Positions 54,949-62,580 of a DNA stretch of 64,000 bases are shown in pieces (position 1 is the first letter of the stretch; every line of letters starts with the position of its first letter). The DNA is taken from contig NZ_CP011072.1 of NCBI RefSeq assembly GCF_001190925.1, positions 1,798,001 to 1,862,000 of the forward strand. Direction: 5' to 3'. The notes beneath the pieces are model-generated. The model saw only the letters and a program-made list of their open reading frames with translations, made no database searches and was not told the origin of the DNA. The DNA comes from Azoarcus sp. CIB. Lineage in GTDB: Bacteria; Pseudomonadota; Gammaproteobacteria; Burkholderiales; Rhodocyclaceae. Both the position numbers and the translations under genes were made by a program.

Positions 54949-55343
54949 GCATCAGCCTCAGCCGGCGCCGGTTCCTGCTTCTCGGGTGCCTTGCCCACGG
55001 CCGCGTCCACGATCTTGTTTAGCACGGCTTGCAGCACGGCCGGCGGCATCAGCGCGAACGCAAGGGCGATCTCCGGCGCGTAGTCGCGCGCCCAGCCGCC
55101 GACGTTCCAGCCGTGCTTATTCGCGACCGGAACGAACGCGACGGCGATCGCGTGGATTTGTTCCGGCGGGTAGTGCTCGCGCACCTTCGGCACGGCCGCG
55201 CCGAGCAGGCCGAACACGACAAGCAACGCCTGTTCGATCTGCTGCACTTCGCCCGGTTCAGCATCGAGCACTTCCGGCAGGGTTTCGGACTCCGGGCCGG
55301 GTTCCGCGGCGATCGCGTTGAGGGTATCGAGATCCATTGTCAC
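54945..55343 (-). CDS. Provirus hypothetical protein
   Basis: The product of about 132 residues (GTG 55343 overlapping the upstream stop as GTGA, or ATG 55337) has an acidic N-terminus, a hydrophobic helix (QALLVVFGLLGAAVPKV) and a second (IALAFALMPPAVLQAVL). It may be a membrane protein. No family is recognised. Confidence 0.6.
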   Translation of the reverse strand: MTMDLDTLNAIAAEPGPESETLPEVLDAEPGEVQQIEQALLVVFGLLGAAVPKVREHYPPEQIHAIAVAFVPVANKHGWNVGGWARDYAPEIALAFALMPPAVLQAVLNKIVDAAVGKAPEKQEPAPAEADA

Positions 55344-55597
55344 AGCCCAAGGTCAAACGCCGGCTTGCGGGCCGGCGTCTTGGTTTCAGTTTTCGGAGCC
55401 GCTTCCGGCGCCGGATCGGGAGCGGCGAACCGCGCCCGCATCTTGTCTGCAGCCGGCGTGCCCTTGCGGAGCAGCACGCCATAGTCACAGTCTGGACAGG
55501 TTGCAGAAAGGGAGCCGGACTCGGATTCCTTCACCCACATTTCAGTTTTGCAGTCCGGGCATTCCGTCTTTCCCAGCCGCTTGCGAGCAATCGCCAT
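55340..55597 (-). CDS. Provirus zinc-ribbon protein
   Basis: The 85-residue product has two CPDC knuckles (ECPDCKTEMW and TCPDCDYGVL) forming a zinc ribbon, then a proline/alanine-rich tail. It probably binds DNA or protein as an early regulator. GAGGGGG precedes the ATG at 55597. Confidence 0.7.
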   Translation of the reverse strand: MAIARKRLGKTECPDCKTEMWVKESESGSLSATCPDCDYGVLLRKGTPAADKMRARFAAPDPAPEAAPKTETKTPARKPAFDLGL

Positions 55598-55614
55598 TCC
55601 AGCCCCCTCCCCTC

Positions 55615-55794
55615 TTACAGTCCGCGCAGTTCGGCGAGCGCGAAGTTCACCACGGCGCCCTGCAGTTCCGGCGTGGCGTCCAGGCGCACGACGAGGCCGG
55701 CGCCTTCCTCGCGCAGCACGACGCCTGCACGGTCGAAGTGCTCCGACTGTTCGTTGATGACCTTCACGGATGCCCAGGCTTGAAAGGTGCTCAT
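55615..55794 (-). CDS. Provirus small hypothetical protein
   Basis: The 59-residue soluble product (FQAWASVKVINEQSEHFDRA) is predicted to be mixed alpha/beta. A strong AAGGAG lies before the ATG. It is too short to assign and was missed by length-limited gene finding. Confidence 0.6.
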   Translation of the reverse strand: MSTFQAWASVKVINEQSEHFDRAGVVLREEGAGLVVRLDATPELQGAVVNFALAELRGL

Positions 55795-55821
55795 GTTGCT
55801 TCTCCTTCTGTGATGCGGCGA

Positions 55822-56040
55822 TCAGAGCCCGCCGCTTTGCTCCTTGAAAAGCGCAATTCGTTGTTTCAACACATACCGCAACTCGATCATGCAATCGGCC
55901 TGATCGTGCATTAGATCTTGCTCTACAAAGTCGAGTTGGCCGAACGCGTCGGACTTCATGAAGGCGGCCAGCTTTTCAAGCTTCTCGTCTAGTGCGGCCT
56001 TTTCGTCCACGACTCGCTGTTGATGAGGTAGCAGTTCCAT
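55822..56040 (-). CDS. Provirus small helical protein
   Basis: The 72-residue helical product (MELLPHQQRVVDEKAALDEK) resembles a small helical protein common in many phages near replication genes. Function is unknown. AAGGGGG precedes the ATG at 56040. Confidence 0.6.
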   Translation of the reverse strand: MELLPHQQRVVDEKAALDEKLEKLAAFMKSDAFGQLDFVEQDLMHDQADCMIELRYVLKQRIALFKEQSGGL

Positions 56041-56041
56041 T

Positions 56042-56230
56042 TCATCCCCCTTGCATTTCACGCTCCGCCCGCAGCTGGGCGACTTCATCGGCCAGATTCA
56101 CCACCAGCCCGCGCAGGCTCAGGACGATCTCAACGATGTCCGACTTCGCAGGCATGAACGCGGTCTGTGCGCGCTTGCTGGCCGCGTCCAGGCTTTCCAG
56201 CAGCTGACGGTTTGCTTCCTCATGCAGCAT
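56042..56230 (-). CDS. Provirus small helical protein
   Basis: The 62-residue product is all helix (LHEEANRQLLESLDAASKRA) with a C-terminal coiled coil. Its ATG lies inside the end of the rep gene (11-base overlap), so translation is coupled to Rep. Confidence 0.6.
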   Translation of the reverse strand: MLHEEANRQLLESLDAASKRAQTAFMPAKSDIVEIVLSLRGLVVNLADEVAQLRAEREMQGG

Positions 56231-57545
56231 CGCGATACTCCACAGGCTCAACGGCCCGAATGCGTTCGTTCTTGTCGAAGGTCGCGCGCTTGAGCACCTG
56301 CCCGCGGCCAAATTTCGGCATGGCCTTCACCATGCGCAGGTAATCGTCAATGTCTTGCTGCGCACGTTCCGGATGAACGCACGACTCGGCCACGTACCGA
56401 TGAAAGTCTCCCAGCATGTTGCGGGAGACCAGCGCCGACAGGTCTTCAATGGAGATCGTGCCGACCTGTTCCTCTTCCGGTGCCGGCCGGTCGTCGGCGG
56501 CGATCTCGTCATCCTCGCGGTCGTCGGCGAGCCGGAGCGCCTTGCGCAGTCCCGGCGACCAAGAGAGCATCCGCCGGCCGTGGAAGGCGGCGGCATACTC
56601 GCGGAACCGCGCAGCGGCCCAGCCATCGCCCGAGATCACGAATTGCAGCAGTTGGAACGGGGTGAAGTGCATGTCGCCAGCGATCTCGCCGACCGTGCCG
56701 ACCTTGGCGTGATTCCTGGTCAGCTCCGACGACGCGCCCCAGCGTTCATCCTTGCCAAACTTCGCGATGTACTCGGCAGCCTTCGCCCCGCCGCGCACGT
56801 TCAGGCCGTGCTTGAACACGTCCGACACCTGCGACACCGAGCACAGGCCGGCCTTCTGCAGCGCCTTCACCCATGCGCCTTTAAGTTCGTCGATCGCGCC
56901 CGAAGCCAGATCCCCGGCCGGGTTGATCGGGTCGCCCTCGCCGAAGGCCCCCGGTACCGCGAACACCAGCGCGTGCACGTGCGGATGCCAGCCGTTCGCC
57001 TTGCCGACCGTGACTTCCAGCGCATTGACGGTGCCGAGCCGGCCCGCGGTGCCGCGGTCGCCCTTCTCGCCCATGATGCGCTTGTACGTGCGGGAGTTCG
57101 CCCAGGACTGGCGAGCCTTGGCGAACTTCTCCAGCAGCTCGCCCAAGGGCATGTCTGATTCGTGGGGAAAGGTGAGCGTCAGCAGGTAGGCATGTCCGCC
57201 GGCCGCGACGTGGCCCGCCATCGCCTGGCTGAGATCCTTGCGGCGTTCCTCGCTGATCTTCGCGGCGCACACAGGGCACGTCCAGACCGCCCCGCAGGTG
57301 ATCACGCCCGAGAGGCGAGCATTCGAGCCATCCACCGCGCGCCAGACGCCCGCCTTGTCGGTGCCGGTCGTGATCCCGCGATTGCACCAGACGGTGGGGT
57401 GCTGCTGGCGCGGACCCTCGCCCTTTCGGTAGAGCAGCGAGGACGCCATGCGCAGTAGCTCGAAGCGGTCTTTCTTCCGCCGAACGCCCCCCGAGCCCCC
57501 CTCAGCGTGTATCGATTTCCCATTAGTACCGAGAGTAGTATGCAC
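56220..57545 (-). CDS. rep: Rolling-circle replication initiator (HUH Rep)
   Basis: The 441-residue HUH endonuclease has motif 1 LLTLTFPH (121-128), motif 2 HPHVHALVF (metal-binding histidines 187-191) and motif 3 EYIAKF with catalytic Tyr259. A zinc-like CxxC segment (WTCPVC) precedes them. It nicks the circular genome at its origin and starts rolling-circle replication. GTG 57545 lies 10 bases after the upstream stop with GAGGT before it. Confidence 0.88.
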   Translation of the reverse strand: MHTTLGTNGKSIHAEGGSGGVRRKKDRFELLRMASSLLYRKGEGPRQQHPTVWCNRGITTGTDKAGVWRAVDGSNARLSGVITCGAVWTCPVCAAKISEERRKDLSQAMAGHVAAGGHAYLLTLTFPHESDMPLGELLEKFAKARQSWANSRTYKRIMGEKGDRGTAGRLGTVNALEVTVGKANGWHPHVHALVFAVPGAFGEGDPINPAGDLASGAIDELKGAWVKALQKAGLCSVSQVSDVFKHGLNVRGGAKAAEYIAKFGKDERWGASSELTRNHAKVGTVGEIAGDMHFTPFQLLQFVISGDGWAAARFREYAAAFHGRRMLSWSPGLRKALRLADDREDDEIAADDRPAPEEEQVGTISIEDLSALVSRNMLGDFHRYVAESCVHPERAQQDIDDYLRMVKAMPKFGRGQVLKRATFDKNERIRAVEPVEYRDAA

Positions 57546-57555
57546 GGCCCCGACC

Positions 57556-57858
57556 TCAGTGCTGGGAGGGCACCGCAGCGCCCTCCGAAAGGTCGGATTC
57601 AAGGCGGCAATCCACGCGCTGGAACTCGCGCACAAGCGCCCTCAGGGCGGCGGAGTTCTCCTGCAGCATCACCTCAAACGGGCCGGTGCACACGTCAAGC
57701 CCTAAGCGTTCCTCTTCGGCGATCGCCTTGCGCAGTACATCGCCGATCTTCATCACGGCGGAAAACTCGCGGCGCAGCAGCGACGCATAGGCGGCGATTT
57801 CGTCGGCGGGTAGCGGGCAGCTGGGGGCGTGCTGCTCAGGGAGGGCGGCGGGGTTCAT
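57556..57858 (-). CDS. Provirus early hypothetical protein
   Basis: The 100-residue soluble, helical product (LPADEIAAYASLLRREFSAV) lies directly before rep. AAGGGG precedes the ATG at 57858, which overlaps the previous gene's end. No family is recognised. Confidence 0.6.
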   Translation of the reverse strand: MNPAALPEQHAPSCPLPADEIAAYASLLRREFSAVMKIGDVLRKAIAEEERLGLDVCTGPFEVMLQENSAALRALVREFQRVDCRLESDLSEGAAVPSQH

Positions 57859-58073
57859 TTGTCGCCCCTTGCCTGCAGCTCTTCCCACTCATGCGAGGTT
57901 ATGGCGCCCAGACGGGCGGCGAGCCTCAGAGAGCCGTGCAGCCAGTTCGAGACGCGAATTACGTCGTCGATATCCTTACTGCCCTGCTGGTACTCCTGGC
58001 GCATCGTCTGACACTCGGCAATCTGCTGTTCTATCAGCTCAAGCGCCGTTGCCCGCAGTTCTGAGGCTTTCAT
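57855..58073 (-). CDS. Provirus first early gene, helical protein
   Basis: The 72-residue helical product (MKASELRATALELIEQQIAE) is the first gene of the leftward operon, about 130 bases from the predicted early promoter. GGGAG precedes the ATG. Role unknown. Confidence 0.6.
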   Translation of the reverse strand: MKASELRATALELIEQQIAECQTMRQEYQQGSKDIDDVIRVSNWLHGSLRLAARLGAITSHEWEELQARGDK

Positions 58074-58203
58074 GATGGGTAGCTCCCGGTTACGGTCTCC
58101 CTCTGCTCGCCGATTGCCCTTGCCCATCTTTCAGGGCACCTACCGGCGGGATTGGCGAGCCGGGAGACCCTCAGAAACCACCCCGGCGCGGTAGGCGAGA
58201 GGG

Positions 58204-58232
58204 ATACTAATTCACACGTCGTGACATGTCCA
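58204..58232 (-). promoter_or_regulatory. Predicted leftward early promoter of the provirus
   Basis: On the minus strand TGGACA and TAGTAT are separated by exactly 17 bases. The half-site AATTCACAC (58209-58217) overlaps the -10 region, where repressor binding would block it. Confidence 0.55.
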
Positions 58233-58236
58233 CAGA

Positions 58237-58274
58237 CTGTGAATCTTGAAGGGCTGTGAATCGTGGCCTAGATT
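58237..58274 (+). promoter_or_regulatory. Predicted repressor promoter with two CTGTGAATC half-sites
   Basis: TTGAAG (58246) and TAGATT (58269) are separated by 17 bases. CTGTGAATC occurs at 58237-58245 and 58254-58262, and its inverse AATTCACAC lies at 58209. This fits a repressor-controlled divergent switch. Confidence 0.55.
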
Positions 58275-58310
58275 GCGGCCTTAGGAAGCTGTCAACCGGG
58301 AGAAGTGACA

Positions 58311-58595
58311 ATGCAGACGACGAACGAAATGCTGGACGAACTTAAAGCCCGCTACGGCCTGTCAAGCGACTACGCCTTAGCGAAATTCCTTGGACACAAG
58401 GGGCAGTCTCGGATATCGAATTACCGTTCCGGCCGCTCTCAGTTCGACGACGAGGAAGCCGTCAAGGTCGCGGCCCTACTGGAGAAGAATCCGGCTTATG
58501 TATTCGCCTGCACTCATGCGGAACGCACGAAGAGCGCGGCGCAGCGACGCGTATGGGAGAGCATCGCCGACAAGTTCGCGATTGGTATTATGTAA
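58311..58595 (+). CDS. Short HTH repressor of the provirus (att site at its 3' end)
   Basis: The 94-residue product resembles small DUF3693-type/Cro-like HTH proteins: YGLSSDYALAKFLGHKGQSR followed by YRSGRSQFDDEEAVKVA. It likely controls the divergent promoters upstream. Its last five codons (AIGIM) and stop lie in the right att site. In the circular form the frame would run on for 61 more codons into the left end. GGGAG precedes the ATG. Confidence 0.72.
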   Translation: MQTTNEMLDELKARYGLSSDYALAKFLGHKGQSRISNYRSGRSQFDDEEAVKVAALLEKNPAYVFACTHAERTKSAAQRRVWESIADKFAIGIM

Positions 58596-58598
58596 ACC
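58571..58598 (+). other. attR: dif-like XerCD site
   Basis: The arms are CAAGTTCGCGA (poor XerC match, phage-derived) and TTATGTAAACC (good XerD match, host-derived) around TTGGTA. Rejoining the host arms of both ends gives a site much closer to dif (AACCGCCATAA and TTATGTAAACC), as expected for excision. Confidence 0.78.
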
Positions 58599-58926
58599 AC
58601 GAAATTGGTCGCGGGTTTTCGCAACGTCAGATATTCGGATCAGCGGGCAATGATAATATATGGAGCATATAGCACTCGGACACAAATTCCATAGTAAATA
58701 CTGAGTTTCGGGACAGAATAGGCCTAGGCTCGGAGTTTCACCTTCCACTCCGACCATTGTGTCCCTAGCAAACCTAATCGATCGGCGGCTCGCACTATTC
58801 TGTCCAAAGGCCTACGTCAGCATTTCAGCACGACGAACTGCCCCAGCCGCCTGTCTGGCTCCGTATCGCTCCGCGGACTGTGGTACTGAAGGCGTAGGCC
58901 GGGCATAGGCAATGCCCTTGTGACGC
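58599..58926. other. Non-coding, AT-richer stretch right of the provirus
   Basis: No gene is visible. Base composition is lower in GC than its surroundings (for example ATGATAATATATGG near 58649), typical of acquired DNA near a dif-type site. Confidence 0.45.
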
Positions 58927-59190
58927 TCAGCGAAGCGCCTTCCCTTCATCGGCGACCGCCACTTCAAACCGTGCGACGAAATCGCTCAGGGGAACACCCA
59001 TCGCAACACACCAAGAGTGGAGTTCAACGAGATCGAGACGCCGCTCCCCGCGCTCGCATTTGCTGACGAAGGACTGCGTTGACTCAAGGCGTGTTGCAAG
59101 GTCTTCCTGTGTAAGTCCCACCGCTTCTCGCTGGCTCCGGAGAAGTTCGAGAAACGTTCTATATTGGCGAGAATAAATAGACTTTTGCAT
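58927..59190 (-). CDS. XRE-family HTH regulator
   Basis: The 87-residue protein has an XRE helix-turn-helix (VGLTQEDLATRLESTQSFVS, then KCERGERRLDLVEL). It is separate from the provirus switch and may be a stand-alone or antitoxin-like regulator; no partner toxin is evident. ATG 59190 has no clear ribosome site; an upstream TTG (59217) is possible. Confidence 0.7.
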   Translation of the reverse strand: MQKSIYSRQYRTFLELLRSQREAVGLTQEDLATRLESTQSFVSKCERGERRLDLVELHSWCVAMGVPLSDFVARFEVAVADEGKALR

Positions 59191-59403
59191 GTGGGCACAA
59201 GCTGGGCAAGGCCACAAGACTGAAGTCCATTTTCAAATAGTCCAAAATCGACTATTATCTAGATCGATCAACGAGGACAGACCCCTCGGTAGGAGCTCCT
59301 TCCGATTTCAGCGTACCACCTGACAGGGACGGCACGTCCACGTCGGTGCCGTGAGAATACGCGCCGGCCGAGCTTTCCAAATCTTTGCGAGCATGAGTAC
59401 GCC

Positions 59404-59682
59404 ATGTCGATATCAAGACGTTCAGCGACTGAAAATCCGTTTCAGCGCCCCGCCTTTGTCAAACGTGTCCAAAAAATGGGCGAGAAGCTCGGGCAGCCTG
59501 AGCTGTTCGAGCAATGGCTGACGGCGGCTCAAAACGATCATATTTTTTCAATAATGAACCTGAAGGACTACGGTTTGGTTCCACAGACCACTGCAGAGCT
59601 CATGAAGTGGGCAAATGAATACGCAGGAGGCATCGAAGAAACCAAACTGCGAAATCGATTACAAAGGGGATGTCACTTTTAG
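59404..59682 (+). CDS. Small hypothetical protein
   Basis: The 92-residue soluble product (FVKRVQKMGEKLGQPELFEQ, IFSIMNLKDYGLVP) has normal amino-acid composition but no recognised family. The ribosome site is weak. It faces the KfrA-like gene. It may be a leftover of an integrated element. Confidence 0.4.
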   Translation: MSISRRSATENPFQRPAFVKRVQKMGEKLGQPELFEQWLTAAQNDHIFSIMNLKDYGLVPQTTAELMKWANEYAGGIEETKLRNRLQRGCHF

Positions 59683-59791
59683 AACGTGCGCCCCATATCT
59701 TCACGGGTTGCCGCCCCGCGCAGCGGCTTCGGCGTGTGCTACAAAAGGCGGCACCATAGGACTCGCTCAGTACGCGCGCTATAAGCGTCAG

Positions 59792-60880
59792 TTACTCGCG
59801 GTTTTGCGACTCAACCGGCTCCTCCGAGAGAGACTTCCTGGTTGCCCGCTTGGGTGTAACTCGATCTGTGTGCGGAGCAAGCACCTTCTTCTTCGTACGG
59901 GCTCGTAGCTCAAGCGCCCTGAGCTTCTCGCCACGTAATTCCAGATCGCGTCGTAGAAGGGCCGTTTCGATTGCGCGCTGTGCCAATTGTTCGCGCAGCA
60001 CGTCCAACTGCGCTGTGTGCTGATCGGCAAGCTCTCTCATCCTCACCAGGCCACCCTCCGCGGTGCCAAGCTCTTGGCGAACGTTGCCAAGTTCGCGCTG
60101 GAGTACCGAGGCCTCACTGCGATGGCGTTCTGCCTGATCAACATTGGCTTGCCGCTGCTGGGCCAATTCCTTTTGGCTCTTGGCCGCGGCGGTCCGCTCA
60201 CGGTCGATTTCGAGCAAGGCGCGCTTTTCGGATGCCTCGTAACGCTCCTCGGCCCACTGCACTGCGTCGCGCAGCTTCTGTAGTTCCGCCGAAAAGTCCT
60301 TGCGAGCCTCTGACAGTTCCCCTTCGAGACCCTGTTGCTGTTCACGTGCAGCAGCGAACTGCCCGCGCAGCGACTGCTTTTCGGCTCGTTCGGTGGCGAG
60401 GCTACGTTCCAGGGCGAGATTGCGTTCTGATGCCGCGTCAAGTGCCTCGTGAAGCTGCTCCAGCTCGTTGATGGCTGTCTGCCGGTCCTGCTCAGTCTGA
60501 AGACGCGCGGTATTCGCCTCGTCGACACGACCGTCGGCTTCCCGCCGAAAGACATCAAAGCATTCCTTGGCTTGGGCTTGCGCCTCCGTCCATAGCCGCC
60601 CAACCATTTCGGCTGCCGCAACTTTCAACGACTCCGGCAGCTCCGGATGCTCGATGCGCACGCGGCTCTTCTCGCGCAGCTCTTCCCAGAAGCGCGCCAA
60701 TGCTTCGGCAGGCGCCGACATGCTGCCCTTCTTGACAAATTGGTAGAGCTTGTTAGCGGTCGGCGTGATGCCGTAACGGAAGAACAAAAGCGCACAGACC
60801 TCGCGATACAGGTCCTGTGTATTCGAGGTCGTCTCGCGCAGTGCGTCGATGTCCTCACGAATTTGAGCGTCGATATTCAT
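59792..60880 (-). CDS. KfrA-like DNA-binding coiled-coil protein
   Basis: The product of about 362 residues has an N-terminal KfrA_N-type DNA-binding region (IREDIDALRETTSNTQDLYR, ALLFFRYGITPTANKLYQFV) and a 200-residue coiled coil (residues ~110-330) with a basic tail. KfrA proteins are plasmid-borne autoregulators and nucleoid-like proteins. It is divergent from the tyrosine recombinase, an arrangement that suggests it controls that promoter. ATG 60943 is an alternative start. Confidence 0.75.
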   Translation of the reverse strand: MNIDAQIREDIDALRETTSNTQDLYREVCALLFFRYGITPTANKLYQFVKKGSMSAPAEALARFWEELREKSRVRIEHPELPESLKVAAAEMVGRLWTEAQAQAKECFDVFRREADGRVDEANTARLQTEQDRQTAINELEQLHEALDAASERNLALERSLATERAEKQSLRGQFAAAREQQQGLEGELSEARKDFSAELQKLRDAVQWAEERYEASEKRALLEIDRERTAAAKSQKELAQQRQANVDQAERHRSEASVLQRELGNVRQELGTAEGGLVRMRELADQHTAQLDVLREQLAQRAIETALLRRDLELRGEKLRALELRARTKKKVLAPHTDRVTPKRATRKSLSEEPVESQNRE

Positions 60881-60980
60881 GGTGGCGAACGTTCCCAGTG
60901 CGATCTGAGGCATCGCTTTGGTGGGGTTGCATTGATAATACAACGTAAAACGTATGGATCATGGAGAAAATTCTAATAGA

Positions 60981-61006
60981 TTTGACATTATGACTCTAAT
61001 GTCGAA
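60981..61006. other. Recombination-core-like palindrome
   Basis: Ten-base arms TTTGACATTA and TAATGTCGAA (one mismatch) flank a 6-base spacer TGACTC, the geometry of a tyrosine-recombinase core. The left arm TTTGACATTAT recurs at 63737-63747 past the IS element. It could also be an operator of the KfrA-like protein. Confidence 0.5.
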
Positions 61007-61069
61007 AAATTGCGGTACGTTGATGGTTGGAAAATAATGAGGCCCGGGATCGCTCCGAGGATGCGGAAA

Positions 61070-62248
61070 ATGACTGATTCCCTCATGGTTCCCGGCCCGT
61101 TCGAGGGCCTCCGGCTTCCGTCGGATCTGGATGGCAGTCACGGCCACAATCGTGCCGTCGGCAAGGTGGCCCAGATTGCGGCCGCCAACGATCTGCAGGC
61201 GATCCAGGCGTGGCTCGCGCGCTTTGCCGACACACGCACGACCTTCGATAACTACCGCAAGGAAGCCGAGCGGTTGTATCTCTGGGCGGTGTTTCAGCTC
61301 GGACGGCCGATCTCGTCGCTTACGCACGAGGACTTCCTCGTGTACCAGCGCTTTCTGGCCGATCCGCAGCCGCGCGACAAGTGGGTGGCCGGCGCCGGTC
61401 GGAAGCACCCGCGGGGGGATCCACGCTGGCGCCCGTTCTATGGACCATTGGCCCCGACAAGCCAGCGGCAAGCGATGGTGATCCTCAACGTGATGTTCGC
61501 GTGGCTCGTGGAGGCCGGCTACCTGGCCGGCAATCCGCTGTCGTTGTCGCGGCATCGTACCCGTCGCCCCAAACCTCGCATCACGCGCTACCTCGATGCG
61601 GATCTCTGGCAGGAGGTGAAGGCGTACATCGAGGGCATGCCATGCGAGACCGATCGGGAGCGTGCCCACTATTTTCGAATCCGGTGGCTCTTTACCCTCC
61701 TCTATCTAGGCGGGCTGCGGATCTCCGAGGTCGGCTACAACACGATGGGCGCCTTCTTCTGCCGGCGCGATCGCGGCGGCGAGGAGCTTTGGTGGCTGGA
61801 AGTGCTGGGCAAGGGGGAGAAGGAACGATTGGTACCGGCAACCAGCGAGATGATCGTGGAACTCGCCCGGTACCGGCGTGAGTGCGGGCTTGCCCCCTAC
61901 CCTACGCCCACCGAAGACACGCCGCTCGTGCTTCCGATTGGCAAATCACGGGCACCGCTTACCCGAGCCGCGCTGCACGCGATCGTGAAAAAGGTCTTCG
62001 ACGGCGCAGCTTCCCGGCTACGGCAACGTGGTGAGGGATACGCTGCTCGAGCCGATCAGCTCGAGCGGGCCTCCGCTCACTGGCTACGGCACACCGCTGG
62101 TTCGCATATGGCTGACAAGCAGATTGATTTGCGCTCGATCCGCGACAATTTGGGGCATGAGTCGCTGAAGACCACCAGCCAGTACTTGCATACGGATGAC
62201 GATGCTCGTCACCGGGAGACCGAGCAAAAGCATCGGATTGGTTGGTAG
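61070..62248 (+). CDS. Tyrosine site-specific recombinase
   Basis: The 392-residue recombinase has an N-terminal SAM-like arm-binding domain and the catalytic set: Arg in GGLRISEV, Lys in LGKGEKERLVP, HxxR in HWLRHTAGSHM, His in LGHESLKTT and Tyr in SQYLHTD. It probably integrates or resolves a mobile element, perhaps at the palindrome just upstream. The ATG at 61070 follows GAGGATGCGG. Confidence 0.87.
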   Translation: MTDSLMVPGPFEGLRLPSDLDGSHGHNRAVGKVAQIAAANDLQAIQAWLARFADTRTTFDNYRKEAERLYLWAVFQLGRPISSLTHEDFLVYQRFLADPQPRDKWVAGAGRKHPRGDPRWRPFYGPLAPTSQRQAMVILNVMFAWLVEAGYLAGNPLSLSRHRTRRPKPRITRYLDADLWQEVKAYIEGMPCETDRERAHYFRIRWLFTLLYLGGLRISEVGYNTMGAFFCRRDRGGEELWWLEVLGKGEKERLVPATSEMIVELARYRRECGLAPYPTPTEDTPLVLPIGKSRAPLTRAALHAIVKKVFDGAASRLRQRGEGYAARADQLERASAHWLRHTAGSHMADKQIDLRSIRDNLGHESLKTTSQYLHTDDDARHRETEQKHRIGW

Positions 62249-62333
62249 TCATTGGCCGGTGCCGTCGTGCCCTCACAATCCCATGCTTGCTGTCCTTTAG
62301 GTTCTTGGCCTTATGCAATCTATGGACTCCCCC

Positions 62334-62580
62334 GGAATTGCAAGTGACGGTCTTGGGCTTCTGGAAGCAAACCTGCAGGAATCTATCCGGCCTACTGTGA
62401 CGCCCGTCGGCGCCGGCCCTGATGACATACGTTCCGCGGCCACCTCATTAGCTTCGCGGTCTGGCTTCGACCATTCCCATAAGCAGGCTCTTGCCGCGTC
62501 GGTTTGCACCGTCATCCCATCAACACGCTTCGCTCGCAATCTTCAGGCAGGAATCTTTCTGGCTAATCCATGCAGCGGAT
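62334..62580 (-). ncRNA. Candidate seekRNA/bridge RNA region of the IS element
   Basis: This 247-base gap between the transposase stop and the 3' inverted repeat has no gene and is where IS1111-group guide RNAs are encoded. It contains TCATTAGCTT (62445-62454), identical to the right junction (63684-63693), and AATCTAT (62380-62386), identical to the left junction (62317-62323). Confidence 0.6.

Larger units (their letters stand above)
47750..58587. mobile_element. Integrated tailless double-jelly-roll virus (PM2/corticovirus-like provirus)
   Basis: The element is about 10.8 kb, close to the 10.1-kb PM2 genome. It encodes a P2-type capsid protein, P9-type packaging ATPase, HUH Rep, transglycosylase, small membrane proteins and an HTH repressor, and no integrase or tail genes. 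dif-like sites bound it. Most genes form one leftward block with start/stop overlaps; two genes at the left end and the repressor at the right read rightward. No frame is visibly broken, so it may be active. Confidence 0.88.
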
